A DNA stretch of 64,000 nt from Rhizobium sp. BK251 (GCF_004345245.1 NZ_SLUQ01000014.1:62001-126000); one strand, 5' to 3'; positions 33,602 through 42,005 are shown, numbered from the stretch's first letter. Notes: generated by a model from the letters alone, not told the origin. Program-made: numbers and translations.

Positions 33602-34078
33602 TCAAAGCCCTTTCTTGATGAAATAGGTCGCCGCCAGATGGTCGAGAGAGATGGCACCTGGGCCACGGAAAAGGATCAGGAGCAGTGGAGCGGTCCACAG
33701 AAGATGGTCGGGCCAGTTTTCGGGATAGACGAAGGTCTGGATCGTCGCGATGACTCCAAGGAGCATCAGCGCCGCGAGACGCGAGGCAGCGCCGAGCAGA
33801 ATCAGGATCGCACCGGTGAGCTCTGCTGCCGTTGCCATGACGGCCGCAATGCCCGGATCGATGAACGGCAACCGGTACTCCATCGCAAAGAGCTGCGTCG
33901 TCACCGGCCAGGAAGCGAGTTTGGACTGCGACGACTGCCAGAAGACCTGCGCCACCGCGAGGCGTGAGATGAGTTGCACCAGCGAGAGCGGCACTCTGTC
34001 GGCGAGCTGCAGCACCCGGAAGTAGAGGCCGGCAACGCCCCCGGTTGGAGCCATCTGAGTTGTGTTCATCATGGTCAT
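33602..34078 (-). CDS. bufD: DoxX-family membrane protein (bufferin operon)
   Basis: A 158-residue protein with four predicted membrane segments. It carries the DoxX pattern ISRLAVAQVFWQSSQSKLAS near residue 35 and PFIDPGIAAVMATAAELTGA in the second helix. ATG at 34078 is preferred because AAGGATGGA lies at proper distance; the ATG at 34087 has its A/G-rich run immediately adjacent. DoxX proteins are the usual fourth member of DUF2282-DUF692-DUF2063 operons, where a redox role has been proposed. It lies 30 bases after bufC. Confidence 0.85.
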   Translation of the reverse strand: MTMMNTTQMAPTGGVAGLYFRVLQLADRVPLSLVQLISRLAVAQVFWQSSQSKLASWPVTTQLFAMEYRLPFIDPGIAAVMATAAELTGAILILLGAASRLAALMLLGVIATIQTFVYPENWPDHLLWTAPLLLILFRGPGAISLDHLAATYFIKKGL

Positions 34079-34108
34079 GGTGTCCATCCTTTTCAGCGTT
34101 TGTGACGG

Positions 34109-34882
34109 TCAATGGGTGGGGCGGCGAACGCCTGCAACGAGCCCGGCATCAAAGACGCCGCCAAGGGCGCTGGCGAGATCGAGGTGGGGTGCCCGCACCA
34201 GGGTTCTGCTTACCGCAGCTTCCATATCCCTGTGCGCCCTGAGGGAATGGAGAAACCGGAATTGGACTGCGTCCAGCCGAAGAAACCGGATGTCGTCGCG
34301 GTCGCGCCAAAGGGCGACCCGTTCCGACCTGCGGCCAATGCGGCCGAGGGCCGCGAGATCACCATTTGCTTGGTGGGCGGACCAAATCTCAAGCGCCGGC
34401 CAACGCGTAACCAAAAGCCGCAGCGACGGTTGCAGCCAAAGATTGGGGATGTCCTCCGCCCGGCCGTCGCAGAACTCAGCGAGGCCGCATGCCGGTAGTG
34501 CCGGCGCATCGAAGGCCTGGGCGATCCGCCACTCGAGCCTCGCCGTCTCCGCGACGAAGGGCATCGAGCGAGTGCCTTCGAACGCGGCGAGAAAGCGGGG
34601 AAATGTCCCCCCATAGCGGACGAGCCTCGGTTCTGTCGGTGGACTGCTCCGGATGAATGCGCCGGCGACATATCGAAAATAGGGCTCCCCGAGGAGTTGC
34701 AGGGTCACGGGGAATACCGCGATCAGCGTCGCCGTCAGTGACGCCATCATGTTGTTGCGATAGACGTTGAAACGCAGCAACGGGTCAAAAGAACCTCTTC
34801 GCATCAATGGCGCGAGATCGACGGCGCTGTCGGAAAGTATCGCCTGCGCCACCACAGTCTGAAGGGAAAGATCAGAGAGCAT
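34109..34882 (-). CDS. bufC: DUF2063 protein, RiPP partner protein of BufB
   Basis: A 257-residue cytoplasmic protein. The N-terminal DUF2063 domain (about 1-95; LSLQTVVAQAILSDS, FNVYRNNMMASLTATL) is followed by a second, less conserved domain. In methanobactin and bufferin pathways, proteins of this type pair with the DUF692 enzyme and help recruit the precursor. A strong GGGGAGGAG precedes the ATG, which overlaps the bufB stop by 11 bases. This points to stoichiometric co-translation of the BufBC complex. Confidence 0.86.
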   Translation of the reverse strand: MLSDLSLQTVVAQAILSDSAVDLAPLMRRGSFDPLLRFNVYRNNMMASLTATLIAVFPVTLQLLGEPYFRYVAGAFIRSSPPTEPRLVRYGGTFPRFLAAFEGTRSMPFVAETARLEWRIAQAFDAPALPACGLAEFCDGRAEDIPNLWLQPSLRLLVTRWPALEIWSAHQANGDLAALGRIGRRSERVALWRDRDDIRFLRLDAVQFRFLHSLRAHRDMEAAVSRTLVRAPHLDLASALGGVFDAGLVAGVRRPTH

Positions 34883-35897
34883 TGCTTCTCCTCCCCTTGC
34901 CGCCACGGTTGGCGAAGACAGACGGCGTGATGGTCGCGAGAGCAGCGAGCGCCGGCATCGGGCCACGCCCACGGTCCTTGCCGAAGGGAATGACCATGCC
35001 ATGGAACCCGCCCACGGGCTGCCGTACCGGTGGCGAAACGGCGCGTCGTTCGAATGCAATCGACTGAGCGAGCATGTCGGCCCACATCGCTTCACCGAGC
35101 AGCACGTCGAGCGCCGGTACCTCGGTGTCCCACTCGATCAGTGTCGGGCGAGGCCCGATCCGCCGCAACGCATAGGCATAAAGCGACCATACGGCCGGCG
35201 GCACGCGCGAACCGTGGTCGTCGATCAGTACGACGTCGCCATCCAATTCATTGACGGCATGACCGGCGAGATGGATCTCGCCGACGGCATGAGCCGGAAG
35301 CAGGTCGATGAAAGCCTTGGCATCGAAGCCAAGATTCGCGGCCGAGACATAGACATTGTTGACGTCGAGCAGCAGCCCGCAATCGGTCAGCCGCACCAGC
35401 TCGGACAGGAATTCGGCCTCGGTCATGGTCGAGTGGTCAAAGGCCAGGTAGGCGGAGAGATTCTCGATCAGAACGCGGCGTTGCAGCACATCCTGCAGCC
35501 GGCGGATATTGGCAGCGACGGTCTTCAGGGCCTCGGCGTCATAGCGCAGCGGCAGGAGATCGTTGAGATAGGCGCCGTCGGCCGTGCTCCAGGCGAGATG
35601 TTCCGAAACGAGGTCCGGCTGGAAACGCAGGCAGACCTTGCGCAGGCGCTCGACATGGTCGCTGTCGAGGCCGGCGGCGCTGCCAAGCGAGAGGCCGACG
35701 CCATGAATGGAGAGCGGATAGGTTTCGCGCAGGACCTCGAGCGCCTCAACAGCGGGCGAATCGCCCATATAGTTTTCTGCGTGCACTTCCAGCCAGCCAG
35801 CCGACGGGCGGCGGCCCAGCATTTCCGCAAGGTGGCGAGAGCGAAGACCGATGCCCGCGGCTGTCGGCACCGGATTGCTCGGAAATATCTTGGACAT
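34872..35897 (-). CDS. bufB: DUF692 (MbnB-like) multinuclear iron oxidase
   Basis: A 341-residue TIM-barrel enzyme of the DUF692 family, whose characterised members (MbnB, BufB, TglH) oxidise cysteines of a precursor peptide with a di- or tri-iron centre. Expected metal ligands are all visible in order: LEVHAENYMG, SIHGVGLSLG, SEHLAW, LIENLSAY, LLDVNNVYVSA, GEIHLAGH, LIDDHGSRV and LIEWDTEV. Its substrate is probably the DUF2282 peptide encoded 39 bases upstream. GGGGAAG precedes the ATG. Cytoplasmic. Confidence 0.9.
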   Translation of the reverse strand: MSKIFPSNPVPTAAGIGLRSRHLAEMLGRRPSAGWLEVHAENYMGDSPAVEALEVLRETYPLSIHGVGLSLGSAAGLDSDHVERLRKVCLRFQPDLVSEHLAWSTADGAYLNDLLPLRYDAEALKTVAANIRRLQDVLQRRVLIENLSAYLAFDHSTMTEAEFLSELVRLTDCGLLLDVNNVYVSAANLGFDAKAFIDLLPAHAVGEIHLAGHAVNELDGDVVLIDDHGSRVPPAVWSLYAYALRRIGPRPTLIEWDTEVPALDVLLGEAMWADMLAQSIAFERRAVSPPVRQPVGGFHGMVIPFGKDRGRGPMPALAALATITPSVFANRGGKGRRSNAL

Positions 35898-35936
35898 TGA
35901 TCTTCCCCTTCGACTGTCTGGTGGAGGCGCGAGTGA

Positions 35937-36206
35937 TCAGGCCTTCGGCTGGGTGCTGGCGCCGGTGATCTTGGTGCAGGTGCCGGCGGGGACGTAAATC
36001 CACGAGTCTTTCTGGTTGTCGGCGGTTGCCGTACCGGCGCAGGAATGACTTGTGGTCTGGCAGTCGTTGAGGCCCGCCTTGACGACGCCAAAGCACTTTT
36101 CGAACGAGAATTCCGGTTGGGCTGTGGGACCGGCCGACGCAGCCGATGCCGCAATCGACGCCATCGCGGCAATGGTCGAACCAATGAGAAGACGGGTGGC
36201 ATTCAT
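35937..36206 (-). CDS. bufA: DUF2282 bufferin precursor peptide
   Basis: An 89-residue precursor with a Sec signal peptide (MNATRLLIGSTIAAMASIAA, cleavage near ASA-GP). This is unusual for a RiPP but normal for this family. The core carries four Cys in the family spacing: EKCFGVVKAGLNDC, then HSCAG, then PAGTC (Cys38, 49, 57 and 77). The conserved WIYVPAGTCTKITGAS ends it. In bufferins, Cys residues are converted to thiooxazoles that bind copper, and the peptide is exported to the periplasm. It is the first gene of the operon; AGGAG precedes the ATG. No ECF sigma or anti-sigma gene is adjacent, unlike some homologous loci. Confidence 0.88.
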   Translation of the reverse strand: MNATRLLIGSTIAAMASIAASAASAGPTAQPEFSFEKCFGVVKAGLNDCQTTSHSCAGTATADNQKDSWIYVPAGTCTKITGASTQPKA

Positions 36207-36336
36207 GGTGAAAGCTCCTGGTTTCGGTTGGCATCAAGCCGTCCATCGACTTGACCGAGTTCAGTGTCCCAGAAGACCCGTCGTGCTTGAAATGCTGTCT
36301 CGGCATGGTTTTGATACGCGGCCCCTATGCGGCAAT

Positions 36337-36364
36337 AAAAAAGCCCCCGTCGCGAAACGGGGGC
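36337..36364 (-). terminator. Rho-independent terminator of the bdhA-patatin unit
   Basis: GCCCCCGT and ACGGGGGC form a perfect 8-bp stem with a 6-base loop, followed on the leftward strand by TTTTTT. It ends the transcript arriving from the patatin gene (stop at 36420). It also separates that unit from the bufferin operon, which must start between here and 36206. Confidence 0.85.
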
Positions 36365-36419
36365 CGAGGAAGGCATCTTAGGGAGGCGGAGATGCCTTCG
36401 CTATGCTGCGATCACCAGC

Positions 36420-37493
36420 TCAAAGGTAGCGTTCGCTGATGTCCACGGTCGAGCGGCTGCCGATGTCCTGGTAGTTCTCGAGCAGCCAGAGCTCGGCGCA
36501 TTGCCGGCCGCGATCGCGCAGGTCGACGAGTGCACCCCAATCGGCATTGAGCTTGCTGGAGACACTGAGGCTGGTCATTGTCTCATCGTCCGAGATTCCG
36601 TGCACGAAGATGCGCTTGAGATTGGGCAGCGGAGCGCTCGCGGCGTCTATGAGATGCGTCACGAAGGCCACGGCCCGCATCTCGCGAAGGAGCGAGGAAT
36701 TGAAGCTGATCTCGTTGATCCGGTTGAGAATTTCGCTTGCGGTGTGCGGCACCTCCGCGCGCTCGATGGGATTGATGTGCACGACGAGGACATCCGGGGT
36801 GTCGCAGCCATAGATCAACGGGAATATCGCGGGATTGCCCATATACCCACCATCCCAGTAGGCCTCGCCATCGATCTCCACCGCCTGGAAGAGGAACGGC
36901 AGGCAGGCGGATGCCATGATTGCATCAACCGACACCTCGTCGTTGCCGAACACCTTGACCTTGCCGGTGCGCACGTTTGTGGCGCAGATGTTGAGCTTCA
37001 CCGGACAGCGAGACATGCGAATGGCATCGAGGTCGATCGACTGTTCGAGCACCTGCCTGAGAGGGTTGAAGTTGAACGGATTGAACTGATAGGGCGACAT
37101 CAGACGCGTAATCATGTCGAGCATGATGAAGGCGGGGGAGTATTCCAGCGCCCGCGATCCTGTGATCCGGTCAAACAGCGTCGGCTGCAATGGTCCCGAC
37201 GCGGCCGCGTGGCTTACTCGCCGCCAGAAATTGGCGAGCGCGGCCTGTGCCCCGCTCCTGCCGCCCTCCGCCAGACCGTACGCCATGACGGCGGCGTTCA
37301 TGGCACCGGCGCTGGTGGCGACGATCCCCTCGAAGGACAATTTGGGTTCGTCGAGCAACCGATCGAGAACGCCCCACGTGAAGGCGCCGTGGGCACCTCC
37401 CCCCTGTAGTGCCAGATTGAGTGTGCGCGCCTCGCGCTGCGTAATCGCTTCGGCGGACTGCCGCATGGCCTTGGCCTCAACGTGTTCGTTCAT
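36420..37493 (-). CDS. Patatin-like phospholipase with DUF3734 tail
   Basis: A 357-residue patatin-fold acyl hydrolase. The oxyanion loop LALQGGGAHGAF is near residue 30, the nucleophile Ser sits in VATSAGA, and the catalytic Asp in YWDGGYMGNPA. The first Gly of the usual GxSxG is replaced by Ala. The C-terminal 80 residues match the DUF3734 extension seen in relatives encoded beside 3-hydroxybutyrate dehydrogenase. ATG at 37493 has GGAGG five bases upstream; three earlier in-frame Met codons lack a site. It follows bdhA by 37 bases, suggesting a joint role in polyhydroxybutyrate or lipid turnover (inference). Confidence 0.85.
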   Translation of the reverse strand: MNEHVEAKAMRQSAEAITQREARTLNLALQGGGAHGAFTWGVLDRLLDEPKLSFEGIVATSAGAMNAAVMAYGLAEGGRSGAQAALANFWRRVSHAAASGPLQPTLFDRITGSRALEYSPAFIMLDMITRLMSPYQFNPFNFNPLRQVLEQSIDLDAIRMSRCPVKLNICATNVRTGKVKVFGNDEVSVDAIMASACLPFLFQAVEIDGEAYWDGGYMGNPAIFPLIYGCDTPDVLVVHINPIERAEVPHTASEILNRINEISFNSSLLREMRAVAFVTHLIDAASAPLPNLKRIFVHGISDDETMTSLSVSSKLNADWGALVDLRDRGRQCAELWLLENYQDIGSRSTVDISERYL

Positions 37494-37530
37494 CATCTCC
37501 TCCATTGAAAAAGAGCCCTACTGCGGCTCG

Positions 37531-38361
37531 TCAGTGCGCCGTCCAGCCACCATCGACCGGGATCGCCGCCCCCGTGATGGACGCGGCGAGATCGCCGCAC
37601 AGGAACACCGCCAAAGCCCCCATTTCCTCCACGGTGGCGAAGCGCCTGGACGGCTGGTCCTTCAGGAAAACGTCGCGGATCACCGCGTCTCGGGGGATGT
37701 TGTGGGATTTGGCCTGGTCGTCGATCTGGTGCTCAACAAGCGGCGTCCAGACATAGCCGGGGCAGATGGCATTCGACGTCACGCCGAACTCGGCGCCTTC
37801 GAGCGCGATCGTCTTGGTGAAGCCCACCATGCCGTGTTTGGCCGCGACGTAGGCCGACTTGAACGGAGAGGCCACCAGGCCGTGGGCCGAGGCGACATTG
37901 ATGATCCGGCCGTAGTTGCGGCCGCACATCCCGTCGAAGGTCGCCTGCACGAGGTGGAAGGCGGCGGAGAGGTTGATCGCCAGGATCGCATCCCACTTCT
38001 CGGCCGGAAACTCGCCGATCGGCGCCACATGCTGAACGCCTGCATTGTTGACGACGATGTCGATCTGGCCGAAGCGGGCATTTGCGCGCTCGACCATCAT
38101 CCGGATGGCATCGCGGCTCGACATGTCGGCGCAGTCATAGACGACATCGACATCATTCTCCTCGGCGAGTTCGGCGCGCAGCGCCTCGATCTCGGCGGCA
38201 ACACCGAAGCCGTTGAGCATCACCGCGGCTCCTGCCCGCGCGAGCGCCTGGGCTATGGCGAGGCCGATCCCGCTCGTCGAACCGGTGACGATCGCGCTTC
38301 GCCCTTCCAGCGGCTTGCGGCCAACCATTGCGTTCATTTCAGAATCAAGAGCGTTCAGCAT
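37531..38361 (-). CDS. bdhA: 3-hydroxybutyrate dehydrogenase
   Basis: A 276-residue NAD-dependent short-chain dehydrogenase converting 3-hydroxybutyrate to acetoacetate. The cofactor motif TGSTSGIG, NNAGVQHVAP, catalytic YVAAKHG and the C-terminal GAAIPVDGGWTAH are all as in rhizobial BdhA. The N-terminus is about 15 residues longer than usual; ATG at 38361 with GGAG upstream is preferred, but ATG at 38337 or 38328 would give the standard length. It is transcribed away from a LysR gene and is followed by the patatin gene. Confidence 0.9.
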   Translation of the reverse strand: MLNALDSEMNAMVGRKPLEGRSAIVTGSTSGIGLAIAQALARAGAAVMLNGFGVAAEIEALRAELAEENDVDVVYDCADMSSRDAIRMMVERANARFGQIDIVVNNAGVQHVAPIGEFPAEKWDAILAINLSAAFHLVQATFDGMCGRNYGRIINVASAHGLVASPFKSAYVAAKHGMVGFTKTIALEGAEFGVTSNAICPGYVWTPLVEHQIDDQAKSHNIPRDAVIRDVFLKDQPSRRFATVEEMGALAVFLCGDLAASITGAAIPVDGGWTAH

Positions 38362-38430
38362 GGCGTTCTCCATTGCAGTCAGCGGCGCTCAGAGGCGTAT
38401 GGCTGTCACAATGGAACGACATTCCTTTTC

Positions 38431-38496
38431 GCGGAAATGCCGCCTCGGCATGGAATTGATAATTGGGTCGCATTGGCGGAAAATGCCGGCCCAATT
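38431..38496. promoter_or_regulatory. Repeated GCGGAAA(A)TGCCG motif and inverted repeat in the bdhA/LysR gap
   Basis: The divergent intergenic region holds GCGGAAATGCCGC (38431-38443) and GGCGGAAAATGCCGGC (38475-38490). It also holds a perfect inverted repeat AATTGGG-N22-CCCAATT (38461-38467 and 38490-38496). These are candidate sites for the adjacent LysR protein controlling both directions. No known consensus is matched. Confidence 0.35.
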
Positions 38497-38548
38497 AGAA
38501 TGCGTGCGAACGATCCAATCGTAAGAGGCTCTAAAACCGGGGACGGCA

Positions 38549-39445
38549 ATGGATATTCATCATATCCGATATTTTCTGGCCGTATGCGAGACACGTAATT
38601 TCACCCGCGCGGCAGAAAAGTGCCATGTAACGCAGCCGGCTTTGAGCCGCGCCATCCAACAACTGGAGGACGAGGTCGGGGGCCTGCTCTTTCGGCGCGA
38701 ACGCAATCTCACCCATGTCACCGACCTCGGCAACCTTCTCCGACCGCGCTTCCAGCAGGTCCAGGATGAACTCCTCGGGGTGCGGCAGGAGGCCTCGCGC
38801 TTCCTTTGTCTCAACGAAGCGCATCTCAAGGTGGGTATCATGTGCACCATCGGACCGCGTCGCTTCACCGGCCTGCTCACCGACTTCAACATGCGCCACA
38901 AGGGCATCCAGCTACAGCTCGTCGAGGGCATTCCCACCAGGCTTTCCGATCTTCTCGAATCGGGCGAGATCGACGTCGCCCTGATGTCGAACGCCACCGG
39001 CTTTCCCGAACGCTATGACGTCACGTCGCTGTTCCGCGAACGCTTCATGCTGGCCTTTCCCGCCGGCCATCGGCTTGGCCAGTACGATGCCATCCCGATC
39101 GCGGCGATCGACGGCGAGATCTATTTGAGACGGGTCAATTGCGAGTATTGGGACTACCTCACCGACATTTGTGACGAGCAAGGCGTGAAGACGATCGTTT
39201 CCTACTCCAGCGAGCGCGAGGACTGGATCCAGAACCTAGTGGCCGGCGGACTCGGGATATGCTTCATCCCGGAATACAGCGCCGTCATTCCGGGGCTGCA
39301 GATCCGCCCCGTCACAAAGCCGGAAGTAACGCGGGAGGTTTGCCTCGTCACGGTCGCCGGTCGTCGTTTCTCTCCCGCGGTTTCGACCTTCGTCGGCGCC
39401 GTGAAGTCCTACGGCTGGGCGTGCCCTTCGCCGCGCCCGCATTGA
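38549..39445 (+). CDS. LysR-family transcriptional regulator
   Basis: A 298-residue LysR protein. The helix-turn-helix lies in MDIHHIRYFLAVCETRNFTR and VTQPALSRAIQQLEDEVGG, followed by an effector-binding domain (about 90-290). It resembles HdfR/CynR-type regulators in overall layout, but the effector is unknown. It is divergent from bdhA, with a repeated motif in between, and precedes the cupin-MFS genes by 192 bases, so either side could be its target. GGGGA lies upstream of the ATG. Confidence 0.85.
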   Translation: MDIHHIRYFLAVCETRNFTRAAEKCHVTQPALSRAIQQLEDEVGGLLFRRERNLTHVTDLGNLLRPRFQQVQDELLGVRQEASRFLCLNEAHLKVGIMCTIGPRRFTGLLTDFNMRHKGIQLQLVEGIPTRLSDLLESGEIDVALMSNATGFPERYDVTSLFRERFMLAFPAGHRLGQYDAIPIAAIDGEIYLRRVNCEYWDYLTDICDEQGVKTIVSYSSEREDWIQNLVAGGLGICFIPEYSAVIPGLQIRPVTKPEVTREVCLVTVAGRRFSPAVSTFVGAVKSYGWACPSPRPH

Positions 39446-39637
39446 ACTAGCCCGCCCCAACTCTTTTTTCCGCTCCGGTCCGCCCGGCGCGCGGCACCTC
39501 CTTGCGCCGCGGCGCCGGCGATAGCGTGGAGCTATGAAAACCAGAAACAGGCGGCATTTCAAACCAGCAGCCTCGTTCGCCATGATCCTTCCATGCCCGC
39601 CGCAACTCAGCCGGCGGGCCAACAGAGGAGAACCTTC

Positions 39638-40138
39638 ATGCCGATTGAACGCAAGACAAACCGCATGCCCTTTGCCGCAATGCTCGCGCTCGCCACGGTG
39701 ACGGTCGGCGCAGGCCTGACCTCTTCCTCGGCCCTTGCAGGCGACTGCCCCGCCGGCAAGGTCGCCGAAATGGCCATGGCCCCCGGGCCCATGATGCCGA
39801 AGGGCGTGACCGACGAGGTGATTTCCTCGATAGATCTCTCGCCCAAGGGCGATGCGTGGAAGGCCAGCATGCTGCGGATGCGCAAGCTCGTGGTACAGCC
39901 GGGCGGTATAGTGCCGTGGCATTCGCATGACAGCCGTCCCGCCAATATTCTGGTCGTGTCCGGATCGATCACGGAATACCGCAGCACCTGCAAAGTCCCG
40001 ATCCTCCATAAGCAGGGCGACGTTACCGCGGAGTTCGGCCACTTGTCCCATTGGTGGAAGAACAACGGCAAGGTACCCGCCGTACTCTACTCGGCCGACA
40101 TCCTGACGTCCGAAGCACAGCAGAATGAATCGATGTGA
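39638..40138 (+). CDS. Exported cupin-domain protein
   Basis: A 166-residue protein with a signal peptide (MPFAAMLALATVTVGAGLTS core, cleavage near ALAGD). A single cupin fold follows, with the metal-type motif PWHSHDSRPANILVVSGSI and a second strand AEFGHLSHWWKN. It is probably periplasmic; substrate unknown. GGAG lies seven bases before ATG 39638; the longer frame upstream lacks a site and the signal peptide would be buried. It is followed by an MFS gene 84 bases on. Confidence 0.75.
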   Translation: MPIERKTNRMPFAAMLALATVTVGAGLTSSSALAGDCPAGKVAEMAMAPGPMMPKGVTDEVISSIDLSPKGDAWKASMLRMRKLVVQPGGIVPWHSHDSRPANILVVSGSITEYRSTCKVPILHKQGDVTAEFGHLSHWWKNNGKVPAVLYSADILTSEAQQNESM

Positions 40139-40170
40139 CCGGCGTCAAGCCGACATCAGCGCCTCATCTT

Positions 40171-40200
40171 GGTATTTCCGGCGCCACAGCCGGAAATGCC
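40171..40200 (+). repeat. Intercistronic hairpin between the cupin and MFS genes
   Basis: ATTTCCGGC-GCCACA-GCCGGAAAT is a perfect 9-bp hairpin, extended by a T-G and two G-C pairs. It ends 22 bases before the MFS start. There is no T-run, so an mRNA-stabilising or attenuating role is more likely than termination. Confidence 0.45.
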
Positions 40201-40222
40201 CCACCCCAAAGGAGGAACAGCC

Positions 40223-41440
40223 ATGGCCGACCTCGGAGACATCATGCACAGGACGCAGGCCGTCGCGGCGGCGTCCAGAGCGAACAACTGGCGCTACGCG
40301 CTGATAGCAATCATCGCTTTCCTGACATTGGTGGACCTGTTCGCGGCCCAGGCGGTGCTGCCGTCGCTGGTAGAGAAGTTTAATGTCAGCCGCGCGACCA
40401 TGGGCTTTGCTGTCAACTCAAGCACATTCGGCATGGCGGTCGCCGGTCTTGTCGTGGCGCTGTTCGGAAGCAATATCGACCGACGTCGCGGTGTCTGGAT
40501 CAGTCTTGCAGTTCTTTCGATCCCGACATTGCTGCTGGCCTTCACCGATGACATCGTCGTGTTCACTGTCCTTCGCATCGCGCAGGGGCTCTGCATGTCG
40601 ACGGCCTTCACCCTGACGGCCGCCTACCTCTCCGAACATTTCTCCGCCGACACGGCGGGTACGGCGCTCGCAGCCTATGTCACGGGCAATGTCGCCAGCA
40701 ACCTCTTCGGTCGCATCCTCTCGGCGTCGGTCACCGGACTTGGCGGGCTCCCAGTCAATTTCATCATGTTCGCGGGCCTCAACCTTGTCGGCGCGCTCAT
40801 AGCCGCCTTCACCATGACCACCGCCGCCCGGATGATGAGGGTCAACGAGACTGGGGCGTCTTCCATGCACCTGTGGAGAGCCCATCTCCGCGATGCCGAG
40901 CTCACACGCGCTTTCGCCATAGGCTTCCTGATCCTCTTCGTGTTTATCGGGACCTACACCTATGTGAATTTCAGACTGGTTGCGCTCGGCGTGCCGCCGA
41001 TGGCGCTGGGCCTCGTCTATTTGGTTTTCCTGCCGTCGATCCTGACAACACCTCTCGCCGGGCAACTGGCTGGCCGGGTCGGGTCGAGGCTAGGTATCGT
41101 TCTCACGCTTGCTATGGCCGTCATTGGCCTCATGGCTCTCGTCAGCCACAAGCTTCCCGTCGTACTGGCCGGCCTGGCGTTGATCGCCGTCGGCACCTTC
41201 CTGGCTCAGGCGATGGCCACGGGCGTCGTCGGCCGCAGGGCAAGAAGCGACAAGGCGGGAGCGAGCGGCATCTACCTCGCCTCGTACTATGCGGGCGGCC
41301 TCCTTGGGAGTCTCGTCCTCGGCCAGCTCCACGACCGCTTCGGTTGGAACTCCTGTGTTCTTGCACTGGTGGTGGCGCTTTGCCTTGCCATAAGACTGGC
41401 AAACCGGCTGCAGGCCGACGTCGCACCGGTCCGTCAATGA
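40223..41440 (+). CDS. MFS efflux/uptake transporter
   Basis: A 405-residue major facilitator protein with about twelve membrane segments. The first segment is WRYALIAIIAFLTLVDLFAA. The loop between TM2 and TM3 is short and carries NIDRRRGVW in place of the usual GxxxDRxGRR. It resembles drug/metabolite exporters of the YnfM/arabinose-efflux type (inference). AAAGGAGG lies nine bases before ATG 40223, and the frame extending upstream to 40169 is not needed. Probably co-transcribed with the cupin gene and the DUF302 gene. Confidence 0.82.
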   Translation: MADLGDIMHRTQAVAAASRANNWRYALIAIIAFLTLVDLFAAQAVLPSLVEKFNVSRATMGFAVNSSTFGMAVAGLVVALFGSNIDRRRGVWISLAVLSIPTLLLAFTDDIVVFTVLRIAQGLCMSTAFTLTAAYLSEHFSADTAGTALAAYVTGNVASNLFGRILSASVTGLGGLPVNFIMFAGLNLVGALIAAFTMTTAARMMRVNETGASSMHLWRAHLRDAELTRAFAIGFLILFVFIGTYTYVNFRLVALGVPPMALGLVYLVFLPSILTTPLAGQLAGRVGSRLGIVLTLAMAVIGLMALVSHKLPVVLAGLALIAVGTFLAQAMATGVVGRRARSDKAGASGIYLASYYAGGLLGSLVLGQLHDRFGWNSCVLALVVALCLAIRLANRLQADVAPVRQ

Positions 41441-41531
41441 ATGACCATCCGCAGGGCATCGAACGGCCACGTGCGCTCCTTTCGATCGCCTCCCTTCCAC
41501 GGCGCGCACACCAAATCCATGGAGAGCGCAT

Positions 41532-42005
41532 ATGAAACACCTACACCGTCCGTTCTTTGCCCTGGCACTCGCTTTGGCGATCGGCCCGGCTGCCGGCGCG
41601 CAGGCTGACCCCTCCGACGGCGTTGTCGTCCTCAAAAGTCAGTATTCGATCGAAGAGACCGTGCAGAAGATCAAGGATAACGTCGCCGAGAAGCACATCA
41701 CTCTCTTCGACGACATCGACCAGGCGGCACTTGGCAATGCTGCGGGAAACAAGGTTCGTCCGTCGCGCCTGATCGTATTCGGCAATCCGGCGTTGGGCAC
41801 GACATTCATCACCGCAAACCCTGTCGCGGGGTTGGATTGGCCGGTGCGCGTTCTCGTCTACCAGGCTGAAGACAGCTCGGTGCACGTCGCTTACACGGAT
41901 TTCGACTGGATTGCGCGACGCCACGGCATCAGCACTCGCGAGAAGGAATTCAAGATGGCGACCGAAGTAGTCGAGGCTGTCACAAACACGCTATCGGCCA
42001 GATAG
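41532..42005 (+). CDS. Secreted DUF302 protein
   Basis: A 157-residue protein with a Sec signal peptide (HRPFFALALALAIGPAAGAQ, cleavage near AQA-DP) and one DUF302 domain. The domain carries SIEETVQKIKDNVAEKHITL, a RLIVFGNPALGTTF strand and a VLVYQ strand. DUF302 proteins are small exported or cytoplasmic proteins of unknown role. GGAG precedes the ATG. It is probably the last gene of the cupin-MFS-DUF302 run. Confidence 0.8.
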   Translation: MKHLHRPFFALALALAIGPAAGAQADPSDGVVVLKSQYSIEETVQKIKDNVAEKHITLFDDIDQAALGNAAGNKVRPSRLIVFGNPALGTTFITANPVAGLDWPVRVLVYQAEDSSVHVAYTDFDWIARRHGISTREKEFKMATEVVEAVTNTLSAR

